Positions 37,447-46,185 are shown, counted from the stretch's first letter. The stretch is 64,000 nt of DNA from Clostridium_AD sp050717545 (GCF_050717545.1 NZ_JBOITN010000008.1:182096-246095), one strand, 5' to 3'. Translations and numbers: made by a program. The notes: generated by a model from the sequence alone, not told the origin.

Positions 37447-37998
37447 ATGCTTGCTAATGAAAAAAAAATTTATACATACCAAGAGTATTTAGAAATAAGT
37501 GAAAATGACAGATGTGAATATATTAAGAGTGAAATACACATGATGGGCTCACCAAGTACTGTGCACCAAGATGTAGTTTTAAACATAGCATTTGAATTTA
37601 AAAAATATTTTAAAGGAAAACAATGTAAACCATATGTAGCTCCCCTTGATGTTAGATTTATAGATGAAAACAACAATATAAGTGTAGTTCAACCGGATAT
37701 ATTTGTTGTATGCGATACAGAAAATATTAAAAATAATCAATACGAAGGTATACCTACATTAATAGTTGAGGTGGTTTCACCTTCTAACAGTAGTCACGAT
37801 TATATTACCAAGCTAGATTTGTATGCTAAAGCTGGTGTAGAAGAATATTGGATTATTAACCCAATGAACAAAAATGCTATTTGTTATAGCTTTAAAAATA
37901 ATATGCCTTCTAAAGTAGATGGATATCATCACTTTGAAACTATAAGGTCAGAAGTGTTTGAAAAATTATCAATAAGTATTAAAGAATTATTTGAGTAG
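37447..37998 (+). CDS. Uma2-family (DUF820) PD-(D/E)XK nuclease-like protein
   Basis: The 183-aa protein has the Uma2 pattern: YQEYLEISENDRCEYIKSEI at the start, HQDVVLNIAFEFKKYF, then VVQPDIFVVC (catalytic Asp), TLIVEVVSPSNSSHDYITKLDLYAKAGVEEYWIINP (E-x-V and Lys/Tyr region). Members have a restriction-endonuclease-like fold, and their substrates are mostly unknown. ATG 37447 follows AAAGGAGTTGATATA. A decayed copy of its last third, with its terminator, lies at 45.57-45.80 kb. Confidence 0.9.
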   Translation: MLANEKKIYTYQEYLEISENDRCEYIKSEIHMMGSPSTVHQDVVLNIAFEFKKYFKGKQCKPYVAPLDVRFIDENNNISVVQPDIFVVCDTENIKNNQYEGIPTLIVEVVSPSNSSHDYITKLDLYAKAGVEEYWIINPMNKNAICYSFKNNMPSKVDGYHHFETIRSEVFEKLSISIKELFE

Positions 37999-38028
37999 GC
38001 ATAACAGCCTACAAAATCATTATCAAAG

Positions 38029-38067
38029 CTATCAAAATATAATAAATATTTTGATGGTTTTTTTATA
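38029..38067 (+). terminator. Terminator after the Uma2 gene
   Basis: ATCAAAATAT pairs with the later ATTTTGAT, followed by GGTTTTTTTA. The same sequence, partly decayed, follows the Uma2 fossil at 45.8 kb. Confidence 0.7.
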
Positions 38068-38415
38068 GTGGGTGAGTCTTTTTTGGCTGTTTTATTGATT
38101 ATTATCATATTTTATATTTTATGTATACTAGATAATATATATAGTGTTTTAAGAGAATCTGGAGGATTAATGAATGTTTTTGAATTAAAAATAATTATTT
38201 TACCTTTAATTTAACTTATAGGTTTAATGCTAATATTGAAGTGGAAAAAATTGGGACTGTACTTGTGTTTATCTGTCAACTTGATGTTAATAGTAGCAGG
38301 TTTTATAACTTCATCAAGTTATATATTAGGTGCAATTATGAATATGTTAGTTTACTTAATAATATCACTAATATTATATTATTTAATATGTCCCATATGG
38401 AGTAGTATGGAATAG
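38068..38415 (+). pseudogene. Small membrane protein gene interrupted by an in-frame stop
   Basis: Starting at GTG 38068, 48 codons read a hydrophobic segment (LAVLLIIIIFYILCIL) and LKIIILPLI, then TAA at 38212-38214. The same frame continues with LIGLMLILKWKKLGLYLCLS and two more hydrophobic stretches to the stop at 38415. Joining the two halves gives a ~115-aa protein of about four membrane helices, so a point mutation has probably split it. An ATG at 38227 could still express the second half. Family unknown. Confidence 0.5.
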
Positions 38416-38431
38416 TGAAAGATTAAATGTG

Positions 38432-38597
38432 GGTTGACTTAGGTGTTCTAACTTCGCTAATGCAATGGTATTTTGGAAATGACAGATATGATTTGCTAAA
38501 AGAAATGGCAAAAGTAGAAAGTGAAAACTGAAACCTTATATATGGTAAAATAAAAGAAGAATATAAATAAACATACAAATAACATAAAAATAAATAT
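38432..38597 (+). pseudogene. Fossil of the 3' end of the two-helix membrane gene at 39.6 kb, plus its downstream region
   Basis: About 166 bp matching 39941-40106 almost base for base: TTCTAACTTCGCTAATGCAA, the coding end AAGTAGAAAGTGAAAACTGA, and the following TATATGGTAAAATAAAAG promoter-like stretch. The rest of the gene is absent. It shows a duplication of the membrane-gene/HIT block followed by deletion. Confidence 0.88.
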
Positions 38598-38599
38598 AA

Positions 38600-38660
38600 T
38601 CAAATGATTCTTTAGCATTTAAAGAGCCACTCTAGATTATGATTCAGTCGGTCCTACAGT
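38600..38660 (+). pseudogene. Fossil of the 5' end of the PLD-helicase gene
   Basis: TGATTCTTTAGCATTTAAAG and CTCTAGATTATGATTCA match the helicase gene at 47280-47330, with small changes that break the frame. It directly follows the fossil membrane-gene end, where the HIT gene would be expected, so HIT has been deleted from this copy. Confidence 0.75.
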
Positions 38661-38744
38661 AAACAAAAACTGTAAGTTGATTTCCTATTATTGAAAGGTG
38701 CTTGTCATCTTTTAGATAGAAACGAAGAGAGAGGTAGTGCACAC

Positions 38745-39518
38745 ATGAAAAACAATTGGATTAATAATAAAAACTTGTATAATAATCATCAGTTAGCCTC
38801 AGATAAATTTATAGAGTTTGATGAAGAGATGCAAGCAGGATATCAATCTTTAACTGATAATAAATATGATAAAGCTGTTAAAAGTTGGATAGACGTTTGG
38901 AATAAATTAATGGATTATATGAAAAATGATAATTTAATAACATTTGCTAGTTTTGACAGTATTTATAACGGTACTCAATTTGTAGTAAATTGGTTAAATG
39001 ATTTTGATGATTGCCTATGGAACGTAGTTTCAAACGCTAATAATGGCGAGATATTAGATGTTTATGGGAATCTGCGTATTAGCATGAATAAACAAATTAT
39101 AAGTTTTACAGATGATAGCGAAGATTTAACTCTGGAAAATGCAAAACGAGCTATAGCAGAAACCCACTTTTATTTAGGAAATATAAAAAAAAGTGAGGAG
39201 TTATTTGGAAAATATTTATTAGAAAATCCAGGATGGGGATGGGGCTGGATAGGATGGTCTGATCAATATTGGCTTAATAGAACGATAGAACCTGATTTTT
39301 CTAAAGGTGAAGAATTGCTTTTAAAGGCTCTTAATGTATCTAATTTAGCTGATAGAGATGCTGTAGTAGGTAGACTTTTGAATCTGTACAGTGATTCAGA
39401 GCAGAATGAAAAACTAAATAACTTCGAGAAAGAAATAAATCAAAATAAAGGGACGAAAAATAGTTCTAAAGCACAGGCGACATTTAAAGATGAAAAAAAT
39501 AATGATATTATGGGTTAG
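38745..39518 (+). CDS. TPR-like hypothetical protein
   Basis: This 257-aa soluble protein starts at ATG 38745 behind GAGAGGTAG; the frame is open from 38691, but that part is fossil DNA. It has helical repeat pairs typical of tetratricopeptide-like proteins: EMQAGYQSLTDNKYDKAVKSWIDVWNKLM, AKRAIAETHFYLGNIKKSEELFGKYLLENPGWGWGWIGWSDQYW (the last with a striking Trp/Gly cluster) and DFSKGEELLLKALN. Similar proteins often end in a SEC-C metal-binding motif, which is absent here; the tail is polar and disordered. Function unknown. It is flanked on both sides by pieces of the same duplicated block. Confidence 0.7.
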   Translation: MKNNWINNKNLYNNHQLASDKFIEFDEEMQAGYQSLTDNKYDKAVKSWIDVWNKLMDYMKNDNLITFASFDSIYNGTQFVVNWLNDFDDCLWNVVSNANNGEILDVYGNLRISMNKQIISFTDDSEDLTLENAKRAIAETHFYLGNIKKSEELFGKYLLENPGWGWGWIGWSDQYWLNRTIEPDFSKGEELLLKALNVSNLADRDAVVGRLLNLYSDSEQNEKLNNFEKEINQNKGTKNSSKAQATFKDEKNNDIMG

Positions 39519-39631
39519 GGCTTTTTAGAGTTGTGAAAATATAAAACATATATGATATAATTGGTACAAATTAGTATAGATGATGAGTATGGGTGATACT
39601 TTAATAATGAAAGATTTAAGGAGGTATTTAT

Positions 39632-40039
39632 ATGAATATATTTAAAATAGTTCTTCTCGTAGTTGTTATATGTAATGTTATATCCTTAATTTATAGACAT
39701 TTAATTACTGCAAGAAATTATAAACCTAGTAAAGTATCAAAGTTATTTTATAGAGATGATGAAAGTTTTAAAAAATCTTGGAAAAAAATAAAAGAAAAAG
39801 GCATTTTAAAGCATGTCATCAAAGGTACTATTATAATGACTGCTATGATGGGTGTAATAGGCTTATTCTTTTTATTTAACAATCTTAACTTGTATGGTGA
39901 GGCACAAAGCCAAACAGTGTATTATGCACTATTAATGGGTATTGTCTTAGGGGTTCTAACTTCGCTAATGCAATGGTATTTTGAAAATGATAGATATGAT
40001 TTGTTAAAAGAAAAGGCAAAAGTAGAAAGTGAAAACTGA
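39632..40039 (+). CDS. Small two- to three-helix membrane protein
   Basis: The 135-aa protein starts at ATG 39632 behind AAGGAGGTATTTAT. It has an N-terminal hydrophobic helix (FKIVLLVVVICNVISLIY), a basic soluble segment (KKSWKKIKEKGILKHVIKG) and two further helices (TIIMTAMMGVIGLFFLF and ALLMGIVLGVLTSLMQW). No family recognised. It precedes the HIT gene by 89 bp. The 3' end exists in a second, decayed copy 1.5 kb upstream, which indicates a local duplication. Confidence 0.75.
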   Translation: MNIFKIVLLVVVICNVISLIYRHLITARNYKPSKVSKLFYRDDESFKKSWKKIKEKGILKHVIKGTIIMTAMMGVIGLFFLFNNLNLYGEAQSQTVYYALLMGIVLGVLTSLMQWYFENDRYDLLKEKAKVESEN

Positions 40040-40128
40040 AACCTTATATATGGTAAAATAAAAGAAGAATGTAAATAAATATAAAAACAACATAAAAATA
40101 AACTTTATAGATAAAGGAGATAAGAATA

Positions 40129-40506
40129 ATGCCTGAATGTATCTTTTGTGATTATAACGAATCAGAAATAATAGTAGAAAATAGATTAGCAATTGCAATA
40201 CTTGACCATTTCCCAGTAAATAATGGACATTGCTTAATTATACCCAAAAGGCATTTTGCTAGCTTCTTTGAGGCAACTGAGGAAGAGGTTAAAGCAATAT
40301 ATAAATTAATGCATGAGGTAAAAGAAATGTTTGATATTCAATATGAACCATCTGGATATAATATAGGCATTAATGTGGGAACTTATGCAGGACAAACTAT
40401 AAATCATTTGCATGTGCATTTAATTCCTAGATATATAGGTGATGTGGATGACCCAAGGGGCGGAGTGAGGAATTTAAAAGAGGCATTAGTTGAGTATGAT
40501 GGATAA
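40129..40506 (+). CDS. HIT-family nucleotide hydrolase/transferase
   Basis: The 125-aa protein has the full HIT fold: CIFCDYNESEIIVENRLAIAILD at the N-terminus (CxxC-like zinc pair region), FPVNNGHCLIIPKRHFASF, GINVGTYAGQTINHLHVHLIPRY with the catalytic HxHxH triad, and GDVDDPRGGVR. Members hydrolyse nucleotide phosphoramidates or dinucleotides. The ATG at 40129 follows AAAGGAGATAAGAAT. Its stop codon overlaps the ATGATGGATAAG start of a 25-codon helicase fragment, which suggests that HIT and the PLD helicase were once adjacent and translationally coupled. Confidence 0.93.
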   Translation: MPECIFCDYNESEIIVENRLAIAILDHFPVNNGHCLIIPKRHFASFFEATEEEVKAIYKLMHEVKEMFDIQYEPSGYNIGINVGTYAGQTINHLHVHLIPRYIGDVDDPRGGVRNLKEALVEYDG

Positions 40507-40570
40507 GGTTGATCTTGCTCATAAAGAACTAATCACAAGTGATTCCTTAGCATTTAAAGAAACTAATTAG
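40496..40570 (+). pseudogene. 5'-terminal remnant of a PLD-helicase gene overlapping the HIT stop
   Basis: ATG 40496 starts a 25-codon frame that contains HKELITSDSLAFKETN and then a stop. The intact helicase at 47.2 kb has GIITSDSLAFKEAT at the same place near its N-terminus. This fragment therefore seems to keep the original start of the gene, with the ATG inside the HIT stop region, while the rest has been lost. Confidence 0.75.
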
Positions 40571-40723
40571 CCATAGGTATTGAAAAACCATCTTAATATT
40601 AGATGGTTTTTTATTTTGGTGAAATAGAAAAATCAAATTAACTTTTTTTATTTAAAATAAGACAATTACAGTCACATTTATAGTTGAATATGAATATTAT
40701 TATAATGAAAGGTGGAGTTATTC

Positions 40724-41065
40724 ATGGATTATATCGAAAAGTATACCGGGAGCAAAGAAGAATTTTATTTTTTCTTAAAGGATGAAGTTATAAGGCTATT
40801 CAAGGATAAACTCAAAATAGATGGTACACGTGTTTTAATACCAGATAATGAGGAATTAAATTACGAATTTAAACTTGATAGTGATATTAATTATGGCGTT
40901 TTTACAATTACAGTTAATTGGGGAGAAAAACAAAATAAACCATCTAATAAATTAAATCAATATGAAGAATTCGATGAGAACTCTAAACTAGCTGAAAAAT
41001 TTAAAGAAAACTCTAATACGAACTCTGAGGGCATGGAGATAATTACCAATATAAGTTTTGATTAG
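40724..41065 (+). CDS. Hypothetical 113-residue protein
   Basis: I recognise no family. ATG 40724 lies 7 bp after AAAGGTGGAG. The protein is predicted soluble, with an alpha/beta beginning (DYIEKYTGSKEEFYFFLKDEVIRLFKDKLKIDGTRVLIPD), the strands YEFKLDSDINYGVFTITVNWG and a polar, Asn/Ser-rich tail. A small helper or Amphi-Trp-like shape is possible, but this is speculative. It follows the HIT/helicase remnant, with an AT-rich promoter region between. Confidence 0.6.
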   Translation: MDYIEKYTGSKEEFYFFLKDEVIRLFKDKLKIDGTRVLIPDNEELNYEFKLDSDINYGVFTITVNWGEKQNKPSNKLNQYEEFDENSKLAEKFKENSNTNSEGMEIITNISFD

Positions 41066-41277
41066 CTATACTCTATAAAAGCTCATTAATCAACCCATTT
41101 AAAATTTATAATAAAGACACTTAAACATATTAATCTGATTTAGTGGAACATATTTTTAACGTAGAACCTTTATGTTGAAAATATTTTAATGGTGCATATA
41201 GCTATAAGAAATCTAAATGACCAAATCAGTATTAATAAGGATTGCCTTGTTCTAAATTTAAAAAGGAGTTGTATTAA

Positions 41278-41640
41278 ATGAGTAAAGATGATAATTGTAA
41301 TAAGTGCAGTAAAAGTTCATGCGATTTATGCAGTGTTATTAATGCAGATCCAGTAGATATGGAAAAGCATGGTGCAAGATTACTAACTGTAAGAATAAAA
41401 GTAAGGAACGTATGCTTTGATAAAAAAGTAGCTGTTGCATGCATTATATATGATAGCTGTCATAGAATACTTGCATTCAGAGGTTTTATTACAGTTGTAT
41501 GTAGAGAAAATGGATGTGGCGAATGTGGCACTATTGAACGTAAATTAGTGTTTGTACTTCCCGACGATATTACATGTGACCCACTTGAATTAGATGTTCG
41601 TACCGCAGCCAATTATATATATCCATGTGAGGACTTCTAA
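41278..41640 (+). CDS. Cys-rich hypothetical protein, 120 aa
   Basis: The protein has about twelve cysteines, several as CxxC pairs (CNKCSKSSCDLC, CRENGCGECG), and a beta-rich core (RLLTVRIKVRNVCFDKKVAVACIIYD). The sequence NADPVDMEKHGARLLTV looks like a family I associate with Clostridium, without a named function. It may bind metal or be a disulfide-rich spore or surface protein; it has no signal peptide. The ATG at 41278 follows AAAAAGGAGTTG. It is monocistronic, with a terminator at 41660-41687. Confidence 0.65.
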   Translation: MSKDDNCNKCSKSSCDLCSVINADPVDMEKHGARLLTVRIKVRNVCFDKKVAVACIIYDSCHRILAFRGFITVVCRENGCGECGTIERKLVFVLPDDITCDPLELDVRTAANYIYPCEDF

Positions 41641-41659
41641 ATAGATTAGTGTTAAATTT

Positions 41660-41687
41660 AGCCTAGCGTAATTGCTAGGCTTTTTTA
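41660..41687 (+). terminator. Rho-independent terminator
   Basis: AGCCTAGC and GCTAGGCT pair perfectly around GTAATT and run into TTTTTT. Confidence 0.88.
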
Positions 41688-41859
41688 TCTTTAAAAAGTA
41701 TAATCTAGTATAAAAATAGTCACTAAAATAGATAACTCTTAATATACTATATTGCGGACGAGTATATATTAAAATTAAAACTATAAATTCTATAGTTGAA
41801 TAAATATAGACAAGCTTATTGAATTAAATTGAATAAATAAATTAGAAAGGATAAAATTT

Positions 41860-42903
41860 ATGAAAACATCATTTAAGAAGAATTTAAAAGTCCTTATATC
41901 TATACTTGTTATATCTATTCTGACTTTCACAGGATGCACAGCATCTTTAAATAATAAAAGTAAAAATAATGATAATGATAAAATTATGGAATTAACTATC
42001 TATAATGGCCGTACAGAAAAATTTATAATTCCACTTGTTGAGAAGTTTCAAGCTGAAACTGGAATAAAAGTTAATTTAATCTCAGGAAAAGCAACTGAAT
42101 ACGCTCACAGAATTATTGAAGAAGGTAAAAATACACAAGCGGATATATTCTTAGCAAATGACGCTGGTGTGTTAGAATATCTTCGTATTCAGGATATGTT
42201 GGCACAGATCAATTCAGAAGAATTAGAAAAAGTTCCTATGAATTACAGAGGAAAAGATAACACTTGGACAGGCATAACTGTAAGGTCCCGTATTTTTATG
42301 TACAATAAGGATCTTATAACTGCAGAAGAAATGGCAAAATCAATGTTTGATTTGACAGACCCAAAATATAAAGGACAATTTGCTATAAACAGAGCCGGTA
42401 ATGAATCTATGGTTACCTACTTTACTTCAATTAAAACAATAATAGGGGAAGAAAAAACACTTCAATTGATGAAAGGTATTATGGCTAATGACCCATTAAT
42501 TCTGCAAAGTCATACAGATGTAAGACGAGCTATTGGCAGTGGTGAGGTTAAATTTGGTCTTGTTAATAACTATCATCTTAAAGAACAACTAACAGAAGAT
42601 GGTATGAATAATGTTGCTGCAATTTATCCAGATCAAGGTGAAAACGGAATGGGTACCTTTGTTAATGTATCTGGTGCTGCAATAACCAAACATGCAAAAA
42701 ATACTGAAAATGCTCTTTTATTTATAGAGTTTTCACTTCAAGAGGAGCAACAAAAAATGAATGAAGAGACTCCAATAATACCAAATATTCAAGGAATCGA
42801 ATATGGTGAAGAATTTAAAGCCTCAGAAGCATCACTTGGAGAAATTGGTGCTGAATGGGAAGCAACCACAGAATTAATGAGAAATGCAGGTTATTCTGAT
42901 TAG
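41860..42903 (+). CDS. Iron(III)-type ABC transporter substrate-binding lipoprotein (FbpA/FutA-like)
   Basis: This 347-aa lipoprotein captures the substrate for the ABC importer encoded by the next two genes. The signal peptide ends in a lipobox (LTFTGC, Cys ~26). ELTIYNGRTEKFIIPLVEKFQAETGIKVNLISG, QADIFLANDAG and GTFVNVSGAAITKHAKN match the ferric-binding group. FbpA proteins bind iron with a conserved Tyr-Tyr pair; here the corresponding stretch reads VNNYHLKE, so the second Tyr is replaced by His. The metal could still be iron but is not certain. It is 12 bp before the permease. Confidence 0.85.
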   Translation: MKTSFKKNLKVLISILVISILTFTGCTASLNNKSKNNDNDKIMELTIYNGRTEKFIIPLVEKFQAETGIKVNLISGKATEYAHRIIEEGKNTQADIFLANDAGVLEYLRIQDMLAQINSEELEKVPMNYRGKDNTWTGITVRSRIFMYNKDLITAEEMAKSMFDLTDPKYKGQFAINRAGNESMVTYFTSIKTIIGEEKTLQLMKGIMANDPLILQSHTDVRRAIGSGEVKFGLVNNYHLKEQLTEDGMNNVAAIYPDQGENGMGTFVNVSGAAITKHAKNTENALLFIEFSLQEEQQKMNEETPIIPNIQGIEYGEEFKASEASLGEIGAEWEATTELMRNAGYSD

Positions 42904-42915
42904 GGTGGGATTAAA

Positions 42916-44502
42916 ATGAATAGTATTAAAAGCATGTGGGTAAAAGCCTGGCATGGTTCTCCACCTCGCTCTATGCTTTTACTTGTAAACATTATAACTG
43001 TACTAATAATGTCAATTCCAATAGTTTATATTTTCTCGCGGGCATTAACTGCTCCAATAGAAAAATGGGAAATAATATTTAAAACACGTATTCCTTTTCT
43101 TCTCTGGAATACCTTAAGCTTAGCATTAACAGTTACTTTAATTACTACAATAATTGGCGTTGCCCTTGCATGGCTTGTTGAACACTCAAACTTGCCGGGT
43201 AGAAAGTTTTTTAAAATCGCATTAAGTCTTCCATTATTAATACCGCCCTATATAGGTGCATTGACCTATGTTATTTTCTTTGGTCCAAGAGATATCCTCT
43301 ACTCTTCCTTAGGAGAAAGCCCTATAAATATATATTCATTTTTTTCAGTTGCATTTATATTATCAATGTTCACTTTTCCTTATGTTTTTTTAATTGTTTG
43401 CGCTTCACTTAGAAAAATTAGCGCAAACTATGCAGAAGCTGGTCGTTCATGTGGAGCGTCCTACTATATCATATTTAGAAGGATTATTCTACCACTAATG
43501 AAACCTGCAATATTATCCAGTAGCATTATTGTTTTATTCTATATTGTATCTGATTTTGGTGCAATCTCCATGCTCAGATATACTACTTTTTCAAGTAGCA
43601 TTTACTTTCAAATGGTAGGAAGTTTGGATAGATCCTCCGCTGCAATTTTAAGTATTGTTCTTGTTGCACTCGGAACGGCCATACTTTTGATTAAAGCATA
43701 TATCCTTAATAAAAAAGTGTTTTATCAAAACTCGAAATCAAATAGGAAAATAAATCCTATTAATTTAGGAAAGTTCAAATATATTTCTTTAGCCTTTGTA
43801 GGGATTGTTTTATTATTCTCAGTTATTCTACCTTTATCAACCTTAACAGTTTGGAGCATTAAAGGTATTAATGATGGTGTTGTCACCTTAAAAACTTTAG
43901 GATATATCAAAAACAGCTTGACTGTTAGTATAGGAGCAGCTTTTATTACAATGATAATTTCAGTACCTGTTGCTTATCTAAAGTTAAGGAATCCTTCAAA
44001 ACTAACTTTTATTATGAATAATATTTGTCACATGGGCCTGGTTATACCTGGAACACTGCTAGCTTTAGGTATGGTATTCTTTGTAAGTCAGTATTTTTCA
44101 TGGCTTATTGGTAGTCAAATAATATTAATGGTAGGATTTAGCATAAGATATATGTCAAGAAATTTACAATCTACAGAAGCTTCAATGGCACTTATATCCA
44201 AAAATCTTGATGAAACTGCCTATAGTCTGGGAAAAAATTTTAATGTCGTACTGCTGAAAGTAATTCTTCCTTCAATATTACCTGGAGTCTTATCAGGAGG
44301 CGCTTTAGTTTTAGTAAGTTCATTAAAAGAATTGCCTATATCATTAATGTTAAGAGGCGCTGGTTTTGATACTTTAGCAGTGAGAATATGGATAGAATCA
44401 AGCGATGGATTTTATACTCATGCTGCCCCTGCTGGATTACTAATTGTACTTGTATCTATTTTACCACTTTATTTGATGTTGAAAAACTATAAAGGGGATT
44501 AA
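42916..44502 (+). CDS. Fused double ABC permease, iron(III) type (FbpB-like)
   Basis: The 528-aa membrane protein contains two permease halves of six or so helices each. Both have EAA loops that contact the ATPase: EAGRSCGASYYIIFRRIILPL in the first and DETAYSLGKNFNVVLLKVILP in the second. The fused organisation and the flanking substrate-binding and ATPase genes fit the FbpB group. The ATG at 42916 follows TAGGGTGGGA. Confidence 0.9.
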   Translation: MNSIKSMWVKAWHGSPPRSMLLLVNIITVLIMSIPIVYIFSRALTAPIEKWEIIFKTRIPFLLWNTLSLALTVTLITTIIGVALAWLVEHSNLPGRKFFKIALSLPLLIPPYIGALTYVIFFGPRDILYSSLGESPINIYSFFSVAFILSMFTFPYVFLIVCASLRKISANYAEAGRSCGASYYIIFRRIILPLMKPAILSSSIIVLFYIVSDFGAISMLRYTTFSSSIYFQMVGSLDRSSAAILSIVLVALGTAILLIKAYILNKKVFYQNSKSNRKINPINLGKFKYISLAFVGIVLLFSVILPLSTLTVWSIKGINDGVVTLKTLGYIKNSLTVSIGAAFITMIISVPVAYLKLRNPSKLTFIMNNICHMGLVIPGTLLALGMVFFVSQYFSWLIGSQIILMVGFSIRYMSRNLQSTEASMALISKNLDETAYSLGKNFNVVLLKVILPSILPGVLSGGALVLVSSLKELPISLMLRGAGFDTLAVRIWIESSDGFYTHAAPAGLLIVLVSILPLYLMLKNYKGD

Positions 44503-44504
44503 TT

Positions 44505-45560
44505 ATGGCATATGTTGAAATAAAAAATCTTTCAAAAAAATATAATAATGCTCCCGATTTCACTATAAATAAACTAAATTTAACAGTGGAAAAAGGAGAA
44601 TTAATAACAATTCTAGGTAAAAGCGGCTGCGGTAAAACAACATTGTTACGATTATTATCTGGCTTTGAAGTACCTAGTGAAGGTCAAGTTATATTGAATG
44701 GCAACGTGATTTCAAGTAAGAACCTATGGATGCCTCCTGAAAAAAGAAATATAGGCATGATCTTTCAAGATTACGCTCTTTTCCCCAATATGACAGCATG
44801 GCAAAATATAGCATTTGCAATTAATAAAGATGCTGACTATAAGAATAAAACTAATGATATGTTGAAACTAGTAAGTCTTTATGAGTCTAAAGATAAATAT
44901 CCCCACCAATTATCAGGTGGTCAGCAACAAAGAGTTGCCATTGGAAGAGCATTAATCCGTCAGCCTGATATTCTACTTTTGGACGAACCCTTTAGTAATT
45001 TAGATATGGAACTTAGAGAAATCATGCGAACTGAAGTACTAAAACTTTTAAAAAAAACAGGGACAACAGCGATTTTTGTAACTCACGATCAAATTGAAGC
45101 ATTATCAATTTCCCAAAGGATAGCCATATTAAATGAAGGTAAGATTCAGCAAATAGGTACCCCACATGATATCTACAATAAACCTGCAAATGTTTTTGTA
45201 TCTGAATTTATAGGAAAATCAAATTTATTTACTGGAAAAGTTCACGATTCAAATTCTATTTTGTGGGAAGATATTCTTATATCATGTAATGATGATATTC
45301 CTTATAAAAAGGGAACTATAGCTAAATTTATGATACGGGAAGAAGATGTGCTTATAAATAAAAATGGAGCATTAAAAGGTACTATTGTTAACTTTACCTA
45401 TATGGGTATGAACTACAGTGCAACACTTAAGATTAAAACCCAAAATAATAAAACTTTTATGTTAAAAGCATTGTTACCAGGCTCTTCAGATGCAACATTA
45501 GGAAAAAAAATAAATTTAGACTTGTTTATAAAATCGAAGTATCATATTTTCTTGTATTAA
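44505..45560 (+). CDS. ABC transporter ATPase, iron(III)/polyamine-type (FbpC-like)
   Basis: This 351-aa protein powers the importer. The nucleotide-binding domain has ILGKSGCGKTTLLRLL (Walker A), IFQDYALFPNMTAWQNIAF (Q-loop), QLSGGQQQRVAIGRAL (signature), ILLLDEPFSNLDMELR (Walker B) and IFVTHDQIEALS (H-loop). The C-terminal ~110 residues form a TOBE-like domain (FMIREEDVLINKNGALKGTIVNFTYMG). Its ATG lies 2 bp after the permease stop. No terminator is obvious; a Uma2 fossil begins 10 bp downstream. Confidence 0.93.
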   Translation: MAYVEIKNLSKKYNNAPDFTINKLNLTVEKGELITILGKSGCGKTTLLRLLSGFEVPSEGQVILNGNVISSKNLWMPPEKRNIGMIFQDYALFPNMTAWQNIAFAINKDADYKNKTNDMLKLVSLYESKDKYPHQLSGGQQQRVAIGRALIRQPDILLLDEPFSNLDMELREIMRTEVLKLLKKTGTTAIFVTHDQIEALSISQRIAILNEGKIQQIGTPHDIYNKPANVFVSEFIGKSNLFTGKVHDSNSILWEDILISCNDDIPYKKGTIAKFMIREEDVLINKNGALKGTIVNFTYMGMNYSATLKIKTQNNKTFMLKALLPGSSDATLGKKINLDLFIKSKYHIFLY

Positions 45561-45570
45561 ATCATCTTCT

Positions 45571-45800
45571 TAGAAGCTGTAATTTGGATTATTAACCCAA
45601 TGAACAAAAATGCTATTTGTGATAGCTTTAAAAATAATATGCCATCTAAAGTAGATGTATATCATCACATTGAAACTATAAGGTCAGAAGTGTTTTAAAA
45701 ATTATCAATAATTATTAAAGAATTATTTGAATAGGCATAACAGCCTACAAAATCATTATCAAAGCTATGGAAATGTAATAATATTTTGATAGCACTAAGG
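45571..45800 (+). pseudogene. Fossil 3' third of the Uma2 gene with its terminator
   Basis: The segment matches 37846-38060: TTGGATTATTAACCCAATGA, AAATAATATGCC, then the stop region and CATAACAGCCTACAAAATCA. Changes include a frame-breaking indel near its start and a premature TAA. The 5' two thirds are missing. Confidence 0.9.
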
Positions 45801-45870
45801 AGGGGGTCTTGTATATGGTGGTATACAGATTTATATGCCATTTATTCCACAATGTATGTCTCGTAGGGTT

Positions 45871-46015
45871 AATAATAATCTAGTTAAATTTAACAATAAT
45901 ATAACTTAATATTCAAGCGCATCATATAACAACATGCTGAAAACATTGACTTAAGTGGAGTTAAGTCAATGTTAAAAATGTTATTATACTTAATTAAATT
46001 TAACAATAGATTTAA
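45871..46015. repeat. Interspersed repeat, copy C (full length)
   Basis: It matches copy B from TAGTTAAATTTAACAATAAT through the hairpin AACATTGACTTAA...TTAAGTCAATGTT (45942-45973) to TTAACAATAGATTTAA. It lies 70 bp after the Uma2 fossil. Confidence 0.9.
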
Positions 46016-46078
46016 TGTGGGCAGTGCAGGTATTGCGATTTCGCTTGCGGTAGCCATGTATGTGATGCTTTTGCGCTT

Positions 46079-46130
46079 GCAAACATAAATTGACCACTGA
46101 GTTACCAATATATGTAACGGAATCGACCCC
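46079..46130. mobile_element. Possible insertion-sequence end remnant
   Basis: GCAAACATAAATTGACCACT and TTACCAATATATGTAACGG resemble a segment at 63733-63781 (GCAAACAGAAATTGTCCACT, TTACCAAATTTTGTAATGG). The paired occurrence of such non-coding boxes suggests the end of an IS element, perhaps IS21-like, but no transposase is present. Confidence 0.35.
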
Positions 46131-46134
46131 ATAG

Positions 46135-46182
46135 AAAAAAACGAAAAAGCTACGAATATCTTCATGGTTTTTTCGTTTTTTA
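46135..46182. terminator. Bidirectional terminator-like hairpin
   Basis: AAAAAACGAAAAA and TTTTTTCGTTTTTT pair around a ~19-nt loop. It ends the minus-strand pseudogene that follows. Confidence 0.5.
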
Positions 46183-46185
46183 AAA

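Noticed and set aside
41700..41859. Fur box upstream of the iron-type ABC operon
   Set aside because: AT-rich dyads are present, but none matches the Fur consensus well enough to claim.
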